DNA of 15,975 bases from CAVWDU01 sp963840725 (GCA_963840725.1 CAWIZY010000026.1:1-15975), one strand, 5' to 3'; positions 7,014 through 15,033 are shown, counted from the stretch's first letter. Translations and numbers: made by a program. Notes: generated by a model not told the origin, from the sequence alone.

Positions 7014-7037
7014 GGCACCCAGCCTCCACCGGGTGCC
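7014..7037. terminator. Hairpin between convergent GlxA and ligase genes
   Basis: GGCACCC (7014-7020) and GGGTGCC (7031-7037) form a 7 bp G+C-rich stem with a 10-base loop, 20 bases after the minus-strand ligase stop. There is no U-run on either strand, so termination is only a suggestion. It lies within the repeat and is mirrored at 13701-13724. Confidence 0.25.
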
Positions 7038-7057
7038 TGCCGCAAGATCGAGCCCGG

Positions 7058-8551
7058 TCAGTTCACGAGCTTTCTCAATTCCGTCTTCAACACCTTGCCC
7101 GAGGGCCCCAGCGGCAGGGCATCCATGAACACCACGTGTTTGGGTATCTTGTAACGCGCGATGCGTCCGTTGCAGGCGGCGATCACATCGGCTTCAGACA
7201 CTTCACAATCTGCGGCCGTAACGACACAGGCCGCCCCCACCTCGCCCCAGCGTTCGTCGGCCACCCCAATCACGGCCACTTGGGCCACGCCCTCTATATC
7301 CGCGATGCAGTTTTCCACTTCTACGGGGTAAACGTTCTCGCCACCGGAGATGTACATGTCTTTCTTCCGGTCGCTTATAAACAGAAAGCCGTCTTCATCG
7401 AAGTACCCCATATCTCCGGTGCGTAACCAGTCACCCTCAAAGTTATCAGCCTGGGCTTCCGGCCGTTTGAAGTATTCCGTAATGACGGAGGGCCCGCGGG
7501 CATAGATCTCTCCGGTTTCCCCCACGCTGGCGTCGCTGCCGTCGTCACGCACTACTCGCAGGTCCACGTGCATGATCGCCTGTCCGGCAGAGCCCAGTTT
7601 GGCGACGGCGTCCTCCGCCCTCAGTACAGTCAGGGTCGGGCCGGTTTCCGTCAGGCCATACCCCTGGATCAGTGGCAGGCCTTTGTCAGCGTACTGCTGC
7701 AGCAATGCCCGGGTAGAGGGCGCGCCGCCAACGAAAATGCCTTCCACCGAGGCTGTATTGGCCGATTCGAACTCCGGCAGGGCGGCAATCATTTCGAACA
7801 TCGTGGGCACACCGCAAAAATGGGTGACCCCGTAATCGGGATCTTCCAGTGCCTGCAGTACGGCCGGGGGGTCAAAACGCTCCATGGTGACCTGCGTGCC
7901 GCCGGCGTAAAAGATGGCATGGGCAAACACGTTGAGACCACTGATATGGAACAGAGGCAAAAGGGTCAGATTGCAGGAGCGCGGTGACAGCCCGAGCGGC
8001 ACGGAATTGCCGATCGCCTGCATCATGACTGCGCCGTGGTTATGCAATACGCCCTTGGGCTTTCCGGTAGTGCCGGAGGAATAGATCAGGGTCCAGCCGT
8101 CACTGGCATCGCGTTTCTCCGATACTGCCCACACAGCTTGTGCCTCGATGACGCTCTCGATATTCTCCGGCAGGTCGGCCTTGCCGAGACCGATCAATCG
8201 CGGCGGATGCTCGGCGGCGGCTACCGCCTCCTGCGCGATGGATTCGAAGCCGGCACCGACAAACAGCAGTCCCGGCCCGGCATCGTCCAGCTGAAAGGCC
8301 AGTTCTGGTGCTGCCAAGCGGGTGTTCATGGGGAAAAACACCAATCCCGCCCGGGCGCAGGCGAAATCGATATCCAGCATGTCGCTGGAGTTGTTACCCA
8401 GCACCGCCACCGTATCCCCTACCTTGAGCTGGCACTGCTCACGAAAACAGGCCGCCAGGCGCCCTACCCGCTCGTGCATCTGGCGGTAGGTAAATCGGCG
8501 CCCGGTCGCGTGATCGATCTGGGCAATGGCTTCGGGGCGTGCGTGCGGCAT
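7058..8551 (-). CDS. AMP-dependent acyl-CoA synthetase/ligase, left copy with altered N-terminus
   Basis: From residue 18 of the right copy onward the translation is identical to it, including the P-loop YSSGTTGKPKG, QGYGLTETGP, the LRTGDMGYFDEDGF hinge region and the catalytic-lysine block PSGKVLKTELRK. An extra base near 8532 puts the original ATG (8580-8582, MLDIRDWIASHAARTP) out of frame. Translation could still begin at ATG 8549-8551 (MPHARPEAIAQID) or TTG 8558-8560, losing about 17 residues that carry no known catalytic role, but no convincing ribosome site precedes either. The original span 7058-8582 is 1525 nt against 1524 in the right copy. It may be an active duplicate, a pseudogene or a victim of a sequence error. 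Upstream it has only the hydratase tail and no visible promoter of its own. Confidence 0.7.
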   Translation of the reverse strand: MPHARPEAIAQIDHATGRRFTYRQMHERVGRLAACFREQCQLKVGDTVAVLGNNSSDMLDIDFACARAGLVFFPMNTRLAAPELAFQLDDAGPGLLFVGAGFESIAQEAVAAAEHPPRLIGLGKADLPENIESVIEAQAVWAVSEKRDASDGWTLIYSSGTTGKPKGVLHNHGAVMMQAIGNSVPLGLSPRSCNLTLLPLFHISGLNVFAHAIFYAGGTQVTMERFDPPAVLQALEDPDYGVTHFCGVPTMFEMIAALPEFESANTASVEGIFVGGAPSTRALLQQYADKGLPLIQGYGLTETGPTLTVLRAEDAVAKLGSAGQAIMHVDLRVVRDDGSDASVGETGEIYARGPSVITEYFKRPEAQADNFEGDWLRTGDMGYFDEDGFLFISDRKKDMYISGGENVYPVEVENCIADIEGVAQVAVIGVADERWGEVGAACVVTAADCEVSEADVIAACNGRIARYKIPKHVVFMDALPLGPSGKVLKTELRKLVN

Positions 8552-8605
8552 GACTGGCAATCCAATCTCTTATATCAAGCATATCGGTGGTCTCGCTGTT
8601 CGGTG

Positions 8606-8744
8606 CTACTGCCCCTTCAGGTTAGGGGTGCGCTTTTCCGCGAAGGCCTCGAGGCACTCGCGAAAATCCGCACTGCGTGTCGTCAGAAGCCACTGGTCCT
8701 GGTCCATATGCATGATGGATTCGCCCAGGGCCTGGAAATAGCGG
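8606..8744 (-). pseudogene. Enoyl-CoA hydratase, 3'-terminal fragment (duplicated tail)
   Basis: The minus strand repeats the last 46 codons and TAG stop of the hydratase gene at 11330-12133, including the QALGESIMHMDQDQWLLT segment. One substitution at 8736 changes Ser to Phe (TTC for TCC). The fragment begins abruptly at 8744, next to the tetR stop codon at 8750, and has no start codon of its own. It is a by-product of the inverted duplication, but it keeps the frame, which matters if the segment between the repeats inverts. Confidence 0.9.
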
Positions 8745-8749
8745 CGCCG

Positions 8750-9394
8750 CTATCTCCGTTTGCGCTTCGCCTGCAGGCCTGGCGTTGGCAACAGCCCCCG
8801 CAGCATGGCGATGGTCTCGTGAATATCCATCGCGTCGGGATTGATCAGCCACTGGTAGACCAGGCCAAAGATGGCGGAGGTAAAGGTCAGGCTCATCAGG
8901 TCGGGGGAGAGACCGATGGGCAGGTCGCCGGCCTCCTGCGCCTGCTGGCAGAGGTTCTTGATATCATCGCGAGCGGCGGCGTGAAAGCGTTGCAGGCCCT
9001 GCTGGATTGGCGAGGGATAACCCACAGACTCGAACCAGAGTGTGTATAGCACGCGAGCGCTGTCGGGATTCTGTTGCGCAAACTGGCTGATCGCCTCTAG
9101 TCGGGCGCGCAGCGCCTCCACCCCGGTTCTGCTTTTCTCTGTTTCCCGCAGTATCGCGAGCCACTCGCCCAGACAGCGTTCGGCGAGGCGGAGAAACAGG
9201 GTCTCTTTATTCCCGTAGCGGGCCTGGGCCAGGCCGCGGCTGTATCCCGCGCGTTCGCCGACCACCTTCAGGTTGGTATCCCGGGTGCCGACCTCGAGAA
9301 TCATTTCCAGCGCGGCATCCAGCATCAGGCGATCTGACAGTTCGGTACGCTCACGGTGGGTGCGTCGCGCCACCGTGGTTTTGCTCTTGGGCAT
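8750..9394 (-). CDS. TetR/AcrR family transcriptional regulator
   Basis: The 214-residue protein starts at MPKSKTTVARRTHRERTELS (ATG 9392-9394); a longer reading to 9472 adds only A+T-rich promoter sequence. The N-terminal helix-turn-helix domain covers residues about 20-70, with TNLKVVGERAGYSRGLAQAR followed by YGNKETLFLRLAE, the usual TetR recognition-helix arrangement. The rest is the helical ligand-binding and dimer domain, ending in a basic AKRKRR tail. It is divergent from the acyl-CoA dehydrogenase gene with 131 bp between them, and so is the likely repressor of that operon, responding to an acyl-CoA or related metabolite (inferred from context). Its stop lies 6 bp from the edge of the inverted repeat; the very end of the protein could have been altered when the repeat formed. 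Confidence 0.9.
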   Translation of the reverse strand: MPKSKTTVARRTHRERTELSDRLMLDAALEMILEVGTRDTNLKVVGERAGYSRGLAQARYGNKETLFLRLAERCLGEWLAILRETEKSRTGVEALRARLEAISQFAQQNPDSARVLYTLWFESVGYPSPIQQGLQRFHAAARDDIKNLCQQAQEAGDLPIGLSPDLMSLTFTSAIFGLVYQWLINPDAMDIHETIAMLRGLLPTPGLQAKRKRR

Positions 9395-9455
9395 GCTTGT
9401 GTTTCCAGTTTGAATATATCGGTTCGTTTTCCAGTGCCAGTATATAAATTTGAAA

Positions 9456-9484
9456 TTGTAATCACAAAACAAATAAATTAGAAT
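9456..9484 (+). promoter_or_regulatory. Candidate sigma-70 promoter for the acyl-CoA dehydrogenase operon
   Basis: TTGTAA (9456-9461) and TAGAAT (9479-9484) are separated by exactly 17 bases, with 4/6 and 5/6 matches to the consensus. The start codon follows 41 bases later. A TATATA stretch at 9441-9446 is an alternative -10 without a good -35. I found no clear palindromic TetR operator in the gap. Confidence 0.35.
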
Positions 9485-9525
9485 GGCTCACTCATTGCGC
9501 AACACCGTGACGCTGGAGGTTCTCC

Positions 9526-11307
9526 TTGACCGCGTATACACCACCCCTGCGAGACCTTGGCTTTGCCCTCTTCGAGGTGCTGGGCTTCGAAGCCCACTGG
9601 CGGGAAGAGGCCAGCAGCTCAGACCTTGATGCTGACACAACGGAGATGCTGCTGGCGGAATACGCCAAGCTGTGTGCGGAGGTGATTGCGCCCCTGAATC
9701 GCTCCGGTGACGAGAGCGGATGCCGCTGGCAGGCGGGCGCAGTTACCACGCCCGAGGGCTTTGCAGAGGCTTACCGGCTGTATGCCGGTGGGGGCTGGTT
9801 TTCGCTGGCGGCCGCCACTGAGTTCGGCGGCCAGGGCCTGCCGCCCTCCCTGGCCAAACTGGCCACAGAGTTTCTGTGCAGCGCCAATATGGGGTTTGCA
9901 CTCTACACCTCGGCCATACCGGGGGCGATTGCGACACTGGCGCGTTACGGTAGCCAGCAACAGCGACAGGTCTACGAGCGGCGCCTGATCAGCGGTGAGT
10001 GGAATGCCACGATGTGCCTGACGGAGCCGCACTGCGGTACTGACCTGGGCCTGCTGAAGACCCGGGCAGAGCGTCTCGATGGCGGTGCATACCGGATCAC
10101 TGGCAGCAAGATTTTCATTACGGGCGGCGAGCACGACCTCACCGACAACATCATCCACCTGGTGCTGGCGCGATTGTGCGATGCCCCCGAGGGAACCCAT
10201 GGTATCTCGCTGTTTATCGTACCCAGGCAGTTGCCGGACGAGCAGGGGGAGGTCGGCGAAGGTAACGCGGTAAGTTGCGGCGCTATCGAGAAGAAAATGG
10301 GAGTCCGGGCCAGTGCCACTTGCACCATGAACTTCGACGGTGCTGTCGGCTATCTGCTGGGCGAGGAAAACCGGGGCCTGCCGGCCATGTTTACCTTTAT
10401 TAACGCTTCCCGGCTGGGCGCTGCGGTGCAGGGTGTTGCCCATGCCGAGCTCGGCTTCCAGAAATCTCTGGCCTATGCGCGCGAACGCCTGCAGATGCGT
10501 TCGCTCAGCGGCGCGAAGAATCCCGATGACCCGGCAGACCCCATCATCGTGCATCCGGATGTGAGGCGCATGCTCCTCACCCAGAAAGCCTTTGCCGAGG
10601 GCGGGCGCCTGCTGAATGCCTACATTGCCCGGGATCTGGACAGCGCTGCGGGCGGTGATGCTGACAAGGCGCGCGCCGCCCAGGCACGCCTGGATCTACT
10701 GACCCCATCGCCAAGGCCTTTCTGACCGAGGTCGGTGTGGAGTCGGCTAATCTCGCGATTCAGGTTTTTGGGGGGCACGGCTACATACGCGAGTGGGGGG
10801 TCGAGCAGAACTTGCGGGACGCGCGTATAGCCACTTTGTATGAAGGCACCACGGGTGTTCAGGCGCTGGACTTGCTCGGACGCAAGGTACTTGGAGCACA
10901 CCAGCCGGTACTGGAGCAGCTTTGCGAGGAAATAGATGCCTTCTGCAGCGAGCATGCAGCGCGACTGCCGCTCCTGGCGGAGCTGGCAGCACGCACGCAG
11001 CGGTGGCGCGAGCTGACCACCCATATCGCCTGCAGTGCCGCCGAGGACCCCGATGTGGTCGGCGCCGCGTCGGTTCCCTTCCTGATGTACAGCGGTTACC
11101 TGCTGGTTGGCTACCTGTGGGCCAGGGCGGCGTTGGTTGCCGGGGACAAACTGGTGACGGCGCAGGACGGTGAGTTCTACCAGGCAAAGACCAAAACGGC
11201 GGCTTTACCTTGCCCACATCCTGCCGCGCGCCCAGTCCCTGGCGCTGGAGATTGAAGCCGGAGCGGTACATCTAATGTCCATTGACGATCATCTCTTCAG
11301 CTGTTGA
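9526..11307 (+). pseudogene. Acyl-CoA dehydrogenase (DmdC-like, with C-terminal extension domain), two frame breaks
   Basis: Read across three frames this is a complete protein of about 593 residues, the usual size of DmdC-type dehydrogenases, which oxidise acyl-CoA to enoyl-CoA with FAD. The start is TTG 9526 (MTAYTPPLRDLGFALFEVLG) with GGAGG six bases upstream. Family blocks are MCLTEPHCGTDLGLLKTRAE, FITGGEHDLTDNIIHLVLAR and EKKMGVRASATCTMNF. Near 10703-10707 (LDLLTP) the frame must change, or translation ends at 10725. The middle part reads IAKAFLTEVGVESANLAIQV, GGHGYIREWGVEQNLRDARI and LYEGTTGVQALDLLGRK, with the catalytic Glu at codon 10842-10844. Near 11203 the frame changes back to YLAHILPRAQSLALEIEAGA and stops at 11305-11307. 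The two breaks compensate, and 1782 nt is a whole number of codons. Confidence 0.85.
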
Positions 11308-11329
11308 AAACCTTGCAGGGACCGAAGCC

Positions 11330-12133
11330 ATGAGCGAATCAAACGACCAATGCCTGGTTGAACTCAGCAGGAAGGATCAGGTGGCGGTGCTCACGCTCGC
11401 CAGGGCCGACAAGGGCAACGCGATGAACCGCGAGATGATGCTGCAGCTGCTGGCGCAGCTGGATATCGTCGCCGCCGACGAGACGATTCGTGCGTTGGTG
11501 CTCTGTGCCCGGGGTAGCACCTTCTCGGTCGGTGCCGACCTCAACGAGGTCGGTAACCTTCTGGATGAGCCCTCCCTCCTGGTCGCCCGGCGTGAGGCGG
11601 AACTGGGCGCAAAGATGATGCGAGCCCTGCGCGACCTGCCTCAACCCAGTATCTGTGCCGTGCAGGGCGTTGCCACCGGCGCGGGGGCCTGTATCGCCGC
11701 CGCCTGTGATTTCCGTATCGCCAGCGACCAGGCCCGGCTGGGGCTGGGTGAGGTCGGTATGGGGATGAACCTGATGTGGCATGCGATTCCCGTCTTTGTC
11801 GAGTTGCTGGGGCCGGCGCGAGCCAAGCAACTGGCCATGTCGGGTCGCTTGCTGGATGCGGCACAGCTACTCGACTGGGGCCTGCTGGACCGGGTCTGCG
11901 AGGCGGATCAACTCCAGTCACAGGCCCTGCAGTGGGCCGCTGAGTACACGCGGCTTCCACCGGTTGCGGTGCAGATGATCAAGCGCAGTATCAACCGCTA
12001 TTCCCAGGCCCTGGGCGAATCCATCATGCATATGGACCAGGACCAGTGGCTTCTGACGACACGCAGTGCGGATTTTCGCGAGTGCCTCGAGGCCTTCGCG
12101 GAAAAGCGCACCCCTAACCTGAAGGGGCAGTAG
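11330..12133 (+). CDS. Enoyl-CoA hydratase/isomerase (crotonase) family protein
   Basis: The 267-residue protein starts at ATG 11330 (MSESNDQCLVELSRKDQVAV), 22 bp after the dehydrogenase stop. Oxyanion-hole segments are GSTFSVGADLNEV (residues 62-74) and GVATGAGACIAAACDFRIAS (113-132). At the place of the first catalytic Glu of rat mitochondrial hydratase (GGGCEL) there is Cys121. The second catalytic Glu is kept as Glu141 in LGLGEVGMG. Such proteins may be isomerases, hydrolases or other crotonase variants and not plain hydratases. The dehydrogenase-crotonase-ligase order suggests one beta-oxidation-like pathway. The final 46 codons lie in the long inverted repeat and recur at 8606-8744. The ligase gene follows after 23 bp. 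Confidence 0.9.
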   Translation: MSESNDQCLVELSRKDQVAVLTLARADKGNAMNREMMLQLLAQLDIVAADETIRALVLCARGSTFSVGADLNEVGNLLDEPSLLVARREAELGAKMMRALRDLPQPSICAVQGVATGAGACIAAACDFRIASDQARLGLGEVGMGMNLMWHAIPVFVELLGPARAKQLAMSGRLLDAAQLLDWGLLDRVCEADQLQSQALQWAAEYTRLPPVAVQMIKRSINRYSQALGESIMHMDQDQWLLTTRSADFRECLEAFAEKRTPNLKGQ

Positions 12134-12156
12134 CACCGAACAGCGAGACCACCGAT

Positions 12157-13680
12157 ATGCTTGATATAAGAGATTGGATTGCCAGTCATGCCGCACGCAC
12201 GCCCCAAGCCATTGCCCAGATCGATCACGCGACCGGGCGCCGATTTACCTACCGCCAGATGCACGAGCGGGTAGGGCGCCTGGCGGCCTGTTTTCGTGAG
12301 CAGTGCCAGCTCAAGGTAGGGGATACGGTGGCGGTGCTGGGTAACAACTCCAGCGACATGCTGGATATCGATTTCGCCTGCGCCCGGGCGGGATTGGTGT
12401 TTTTCCCCATGAACACCCGCTTGGCAGCACCAGAACTGGCCTTTCAGCTGGACGATGCCGGGCCGGGACTGCTGTTTGTCGGTGCCGGCTTCGAATCCAT
12501 CGCGCAGGAGGCGGTAGCCGCCGCCGAGCATCCGCCGCGATTGATCGGTCTCGGCAAGGCCGACCTGCCGGAGAATATCGAGAGCGTCATCGAGGCACAA
12601 GCTGTGTGGGCAGTATCGGAGAAACGCGATGCCAGTGACGGCTGGACCCTGATCTATTCCTCCGGCACTACCGGAAAGCCCAAGGGCGTATTGCATAACC
12701 ACGGCGCAGTCATGATGCAGGCGATCGGCAATTCCGTGCCGCTCGGGCTGTCACCGCGCTCCTGCAATCTGACCCTTTTGCCTCTGTTCCATATCAGTGG
12801 TCTCAACGTGTTTGCCCATGCCATCTTTTACGCCGGCGGCACGCAGGTCACCATGGAGCGTTTTGACCCCCCGGCCGTACTGCAGGCACTGGAAGATCCC
12901 GATTACGGGGTCACCCATTTTTGCGGTGTGCCCACGATGTTCGAAATGATTGCCGCCCTGCCGGAGTTCGAATCGGCCAATACAGCCTCGGTGGAAGGCA
13001 TTTTCGTTGGCGGCGCGCCCTCTACCCGGGCATTGCTGCAGCAGTACGCTGACAAAGGCCTGCCACTGATCCAGGGGTATGGCCTGACGGAAACCGGCCC
13101 GACCCTGACTGTACTGAGGGCGGAGGACGCCGTCGCCAAACTGGGCTCTGCCGGACAGGCGATCATGCACGTGGACCTGCGAGTAGTGCGTGACGACGGC
13201 AGCGACGCCAGCGTGGGGGAAACCGGAGAGATCTATGCCCGCGGGCCCTCCGTCATTACGGAATACTTCAAACGGCCGGAAGCCCAGGCTGATAACTTTG
13301 AGGGTGACTGGTTACGCACCGGAGATATGGGGTACTTCGATGAAGACGGCTTTCTGTTTATAAGCGACCGGAAGAAAGACATGTACATCTCCGGTGGCGA
13401 GAACGTTTACCCCGTAGAAGTGGAAAACTGCATCGCGGATATAGAGGGCGTGGCCCAAGTGGCCGTGATTGGGGTGGCCGACGAACGCTGGGGCGAGGTG
13501 GGGGCGGCCTGTGTCGTTACGGCCGCAGATTGTGAAGTGTCTGAAGCCGATGTGATCGCCGCCTGCAACGGACGCATCGCGCGTTACAAGATACCCAAAC
13601 ACGTGGTGTTCATGGATGCCCTGCCGCTGGGGCCCTCGGGCAAGGTGTTGAAGACGGAATTGAGAAAGCTCGTGAACTGA
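12157..13680 (+). CDS. AMP-dependent acyl-CoA synthetase/ligase, intact right copy
   Basis: The 507-residue member of the adenylate-forming (ANL) superfamily converts a carboxylic acid, ATP and CoA to acyl-CoA, AMP and PPi in the cytoplasm. Motifs in order: N-terminal RRFTYRQMHERVGRLA; P-loop YSSGTTGKPKG near residues 166-176; QGYGLTETGP near 305; the LRTGDMGYFDEDGFLFISD hinge block near 385; DMYISGGENVYPVEVE; and the catalytic lysine in PSGKVLKTELRK close to the C-terminus. No signal peptide is seen. The chain length or aromatic nature of the substrate cannot be read. ATG 12157 follows the crotonase stop by 23 bp, which suggests it is the last gene of the dehydrogenase-crotonase-ligase transcript. 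It converges on GlxA copy 2. Confidence 0.93.
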   Translation: MLDIRDWIASHAARTPQAIAQIDHATGRRFTYRQMHERVGRLAACFREQCQLKVGDTVAVLGNNSSDMLDIDFACARAGLVFFPMNTRLAAPELAFQLDDAGPGLLFVGAGFESIAQEAVAAAEHPPRLIGLGKADLPENIESVIEAQAVWAVSEKRDASDGWTLIYSSGTTGKPKGVLHNHGAVMMQAIGNSVPLGLSPRSCNLTLLPLFHISGLNVFAHAIFYAGGTQVTMERFDPPAVLQALEDPDYGVTHFCGVPTMFEMIAALPEFESANTASVEGIFVGGAPSTRALLQQYADKGLPLIQGYGLTETGPTLTVLRAEDAVAKLGSAGQAIMHVDLRVVRDDGSDASVGETGEIYARGPSVITEYFKRPEAQADNFEGDWLRTGDMGYFDEDGFLFISDRKKDMYISGGENVYPVEVENCIADIEGVAQVAVIGVADERWGEVGAACVVTAADCEVSEADVIAACNGRIARYKIPKHVVFMDALPLGPSGKVLKTELRKLVN

Positions 13681-13700
13681 CCGGGCTCGATCTTGCGGCA

Positions 13701-13724
13701 GGCACCCGGTGGAGGCTGGGTGCC
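13701..13724. terminator. Mirror copy of the convergent hairpin
   Basis: The same 7 bp stem (GGCACCC/GGGTGCC) as at 7014-7037, 20 bases after the stop of the intact ligase gene. No U-run follows. It is the only hairpin I saw between the ligase and GlxA copy 2, so it is a weak terminator candidate. Confidence 0.25.
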
Positions 13725-13887
13725 GGGCCGATTCAGCGGCGAGGAGCTCAGGCTGACAGGTGCGTTTGCTCGGCGCGCAGCCGGCTTACATTCTTGCTTG
13801 GCAGAGCACCGAACCGGCGGCTGTATAAGCCCCTTTAACTCGACGGGTATAGGTAGACTAGGGATGGTCTGAGTCAGCTGGATGGAA

Positions 13888-14918
13888 TTAGGACCAAAGA
13901 ACCGAAGTGGTAAAACGTTCTCGGTATTGCCGAGGAGTTAAACCGAGGTTTCTCTCAAGCGCGAGGCAAAGCCCGTCGGAGGTTGCGTAGCCGCACCACT
14001 GAGCGATCTGGGAGATGGTTGCAGTGCTTTCCTCCAGATAGCGACGAGCACGATCGACGCGACACTGCTCAATATAGCGACCGGGCGGAATTCCGACTCG
14101 TTTTCTGAATTGGCGATTGAAGCTTCTAAGGCTGAGGTTGAAGTGCTCTGCCAGGGTCTCCAGGCGTAGATCCGCTGACAAATTCCCCTGTATATAGTCA
14201 GTGAAACTATCATGGTGGTGTTCAGTTATGCGCTGTGTTGATGCGCCATTAAATTGGGCCTGGTTCCCTGGCCGCTTCATAAAAACGACCATTGCCTGTG
14301 CGACTCGCCGCGCTAACTCAGAACCCAAATCCTCTTCAACGAGCGCGATAGCAAGATCCGTGGCTGCGGTGACCCCGCCTGCTGTGTGGATATTGCCCGA
14401 CTTTACATGCATTTGCTCAGGAGTGAGACGAACCTTGGGATACCGGATTCGGAAATCCTCGGCAGCCGCCCAGTGGGTGGTTGCCGGCTTTCCATCAAGC
14501 AGTCCTGCCTCCGCCAGTATAAAAGAGCCCGTGCAGGCACTCACGATACGGCGGGCGTTCTTGGCCATCGCCTTGATCCAGTCGATGAATTGTTTGTCAT
14601 GAAGACACTCATCGTGGTCATCGGCCGCCTGAATGATCAGTGTGTCCACCAAACCTTCTAGCTCATCGAAGGATCGGGATGCTGTTATAGAAAGGCCGTT
14701 GCTCTCATAGATGCGGCCTTTACCGCGGGAAACGACTTCAACTTGATAGGCCGGACAGTAGCCGGATTGCTCAAGAAAAAAGTCGTTTCTGCGAAGACTT
14801 GCAGAAAGCCAATGTACTCCAGCGATGAGGACGCGCGGTTGGTCACGATGACGACCCGGCGCGGTGTTTTCTCAAGGTCCAGGGGACCCTGCAGCGTCGG
14901 CACTCGGTAGAGGGGCAT
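13888..14918 (-). pseudogene. GlxA family transcriptional regulator, copy 2, with a one-base deletion
   Basis: This is a diverged paralogue of the gene at 5819. It opens MPLYRVPTLQGPLDLEKTPR from ATG 14916-14918, but near 14780 it lacks the G that precedes a T6 run in copy 1, so the frame ends early. The rest, from EQSGYCPAY through VDTLIIQAADDHDECLHDKQ, the Cys-containing RIVSACTGSFILAEAGLLDG and both AraC helix-turn-helix units, lies in the other frame to the stop at 13888-13890. The span is 1031 nt against 1032 in copy 1. About 24 residues differ in the last 254, several of them between NQAQF and DYIQ, the linker between the two domains. The last 40 residues are identical. It is divergent from the PEP mutase-family gene. 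If the deletion is a sequence error the regulator is intact. Confidence 0.85.
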
Positions 14919-14961
14919 TGGAAAACCTTATGCAATTGAATGGCGTGATCCTTTGATTTTC

Positions 14962-14974
14962 TGGCATTGTGCCA
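14962..14974. promoter_or_regulatory. Palindromic candidate operator upstream of GlxA copy 2
   Basis: On the minus strand TGGCACAATGCCA ends 44 bp before the regulator's ATG, as at copy 1. It extends to a 6-3-6 palindrome with one flanking C/G pair. The conserved block continues toward the gene with ATCAAAGGATCA and GCATAAGGTTTTCC, shared between the two copies with few changes. Confidence 0.5.
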
Positions 14975-15033
14975 GCGAATTCAGGTAATTACCATTAAAT
15001 ACTCATTCACTACTGTTTCGGGAGGAATTCTAA

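Larger units (their letters stand above)
6728..8744. repeat. Left arm of a 2.0 kb near-perfect inverted repeat
   Basis: Base x here pairs with 20738-x on the right up to about 8532, and with 20739-x beyond it. Differences I found in the whole arm are one extra base near 8532 and one substitution at 8736. The arm holds the last 40 codons of GlxA, the intergenic region, a whole ligase gene and the last 46 codons plus stop of an enoyl-CoA hydratase gene. The inner edge at 8744/8745 is abrupt. At the outer edge, identity drops at 6727 but clear homology continues through the GlxA gene and its promoter to about 5762. Confidence 0.95.
11995..14010. repeat. Right arm of the 2.0 kb near-perfect inverted repeat
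   Basis: This is the reverse complement of 6728-8744 with one base fewer. It carries the end of the crotonase gene, the intact ligase gene, the intergenic region and the last 40 codons of GlxA copy 2. The 3250 bp between the arms (8745-11994) hold tetR, the dehydrogenase gene and most of the crotonase gene. Outer homology continues, diverged, to about 14975. Confidence 0.95.

Noticed and set aside
8036..9049. Long plus-strand reading frame (337 aa) across the ligase start and the tetR gene.
   Set aside because: It is a shadow of the minus-strand ligase and tetR genes in G+C-rich sequence, has low-complexity Gln/His/Arg composition, no family resemblance, and recurs in mirror form at 11998-12702 only because of the inverted repeat.
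9619..10554. Minus-strand frame of 311 aa opposite the dehydrogenase gene.
   Set aside because: The plus strand carries clear acyl-CoA dehydrogenase motifs throughout, so this is an antisense shadow.
5819..14918. The whole stretch as a composite transposon with inverted GlxA-ligase ends.
   Set aside because: The arms encode a regulator and a ligase, with no transposase, terminal repeats or target duplication visible at the outer ends, and the outer homology fades gradually through the GlxA promoters.
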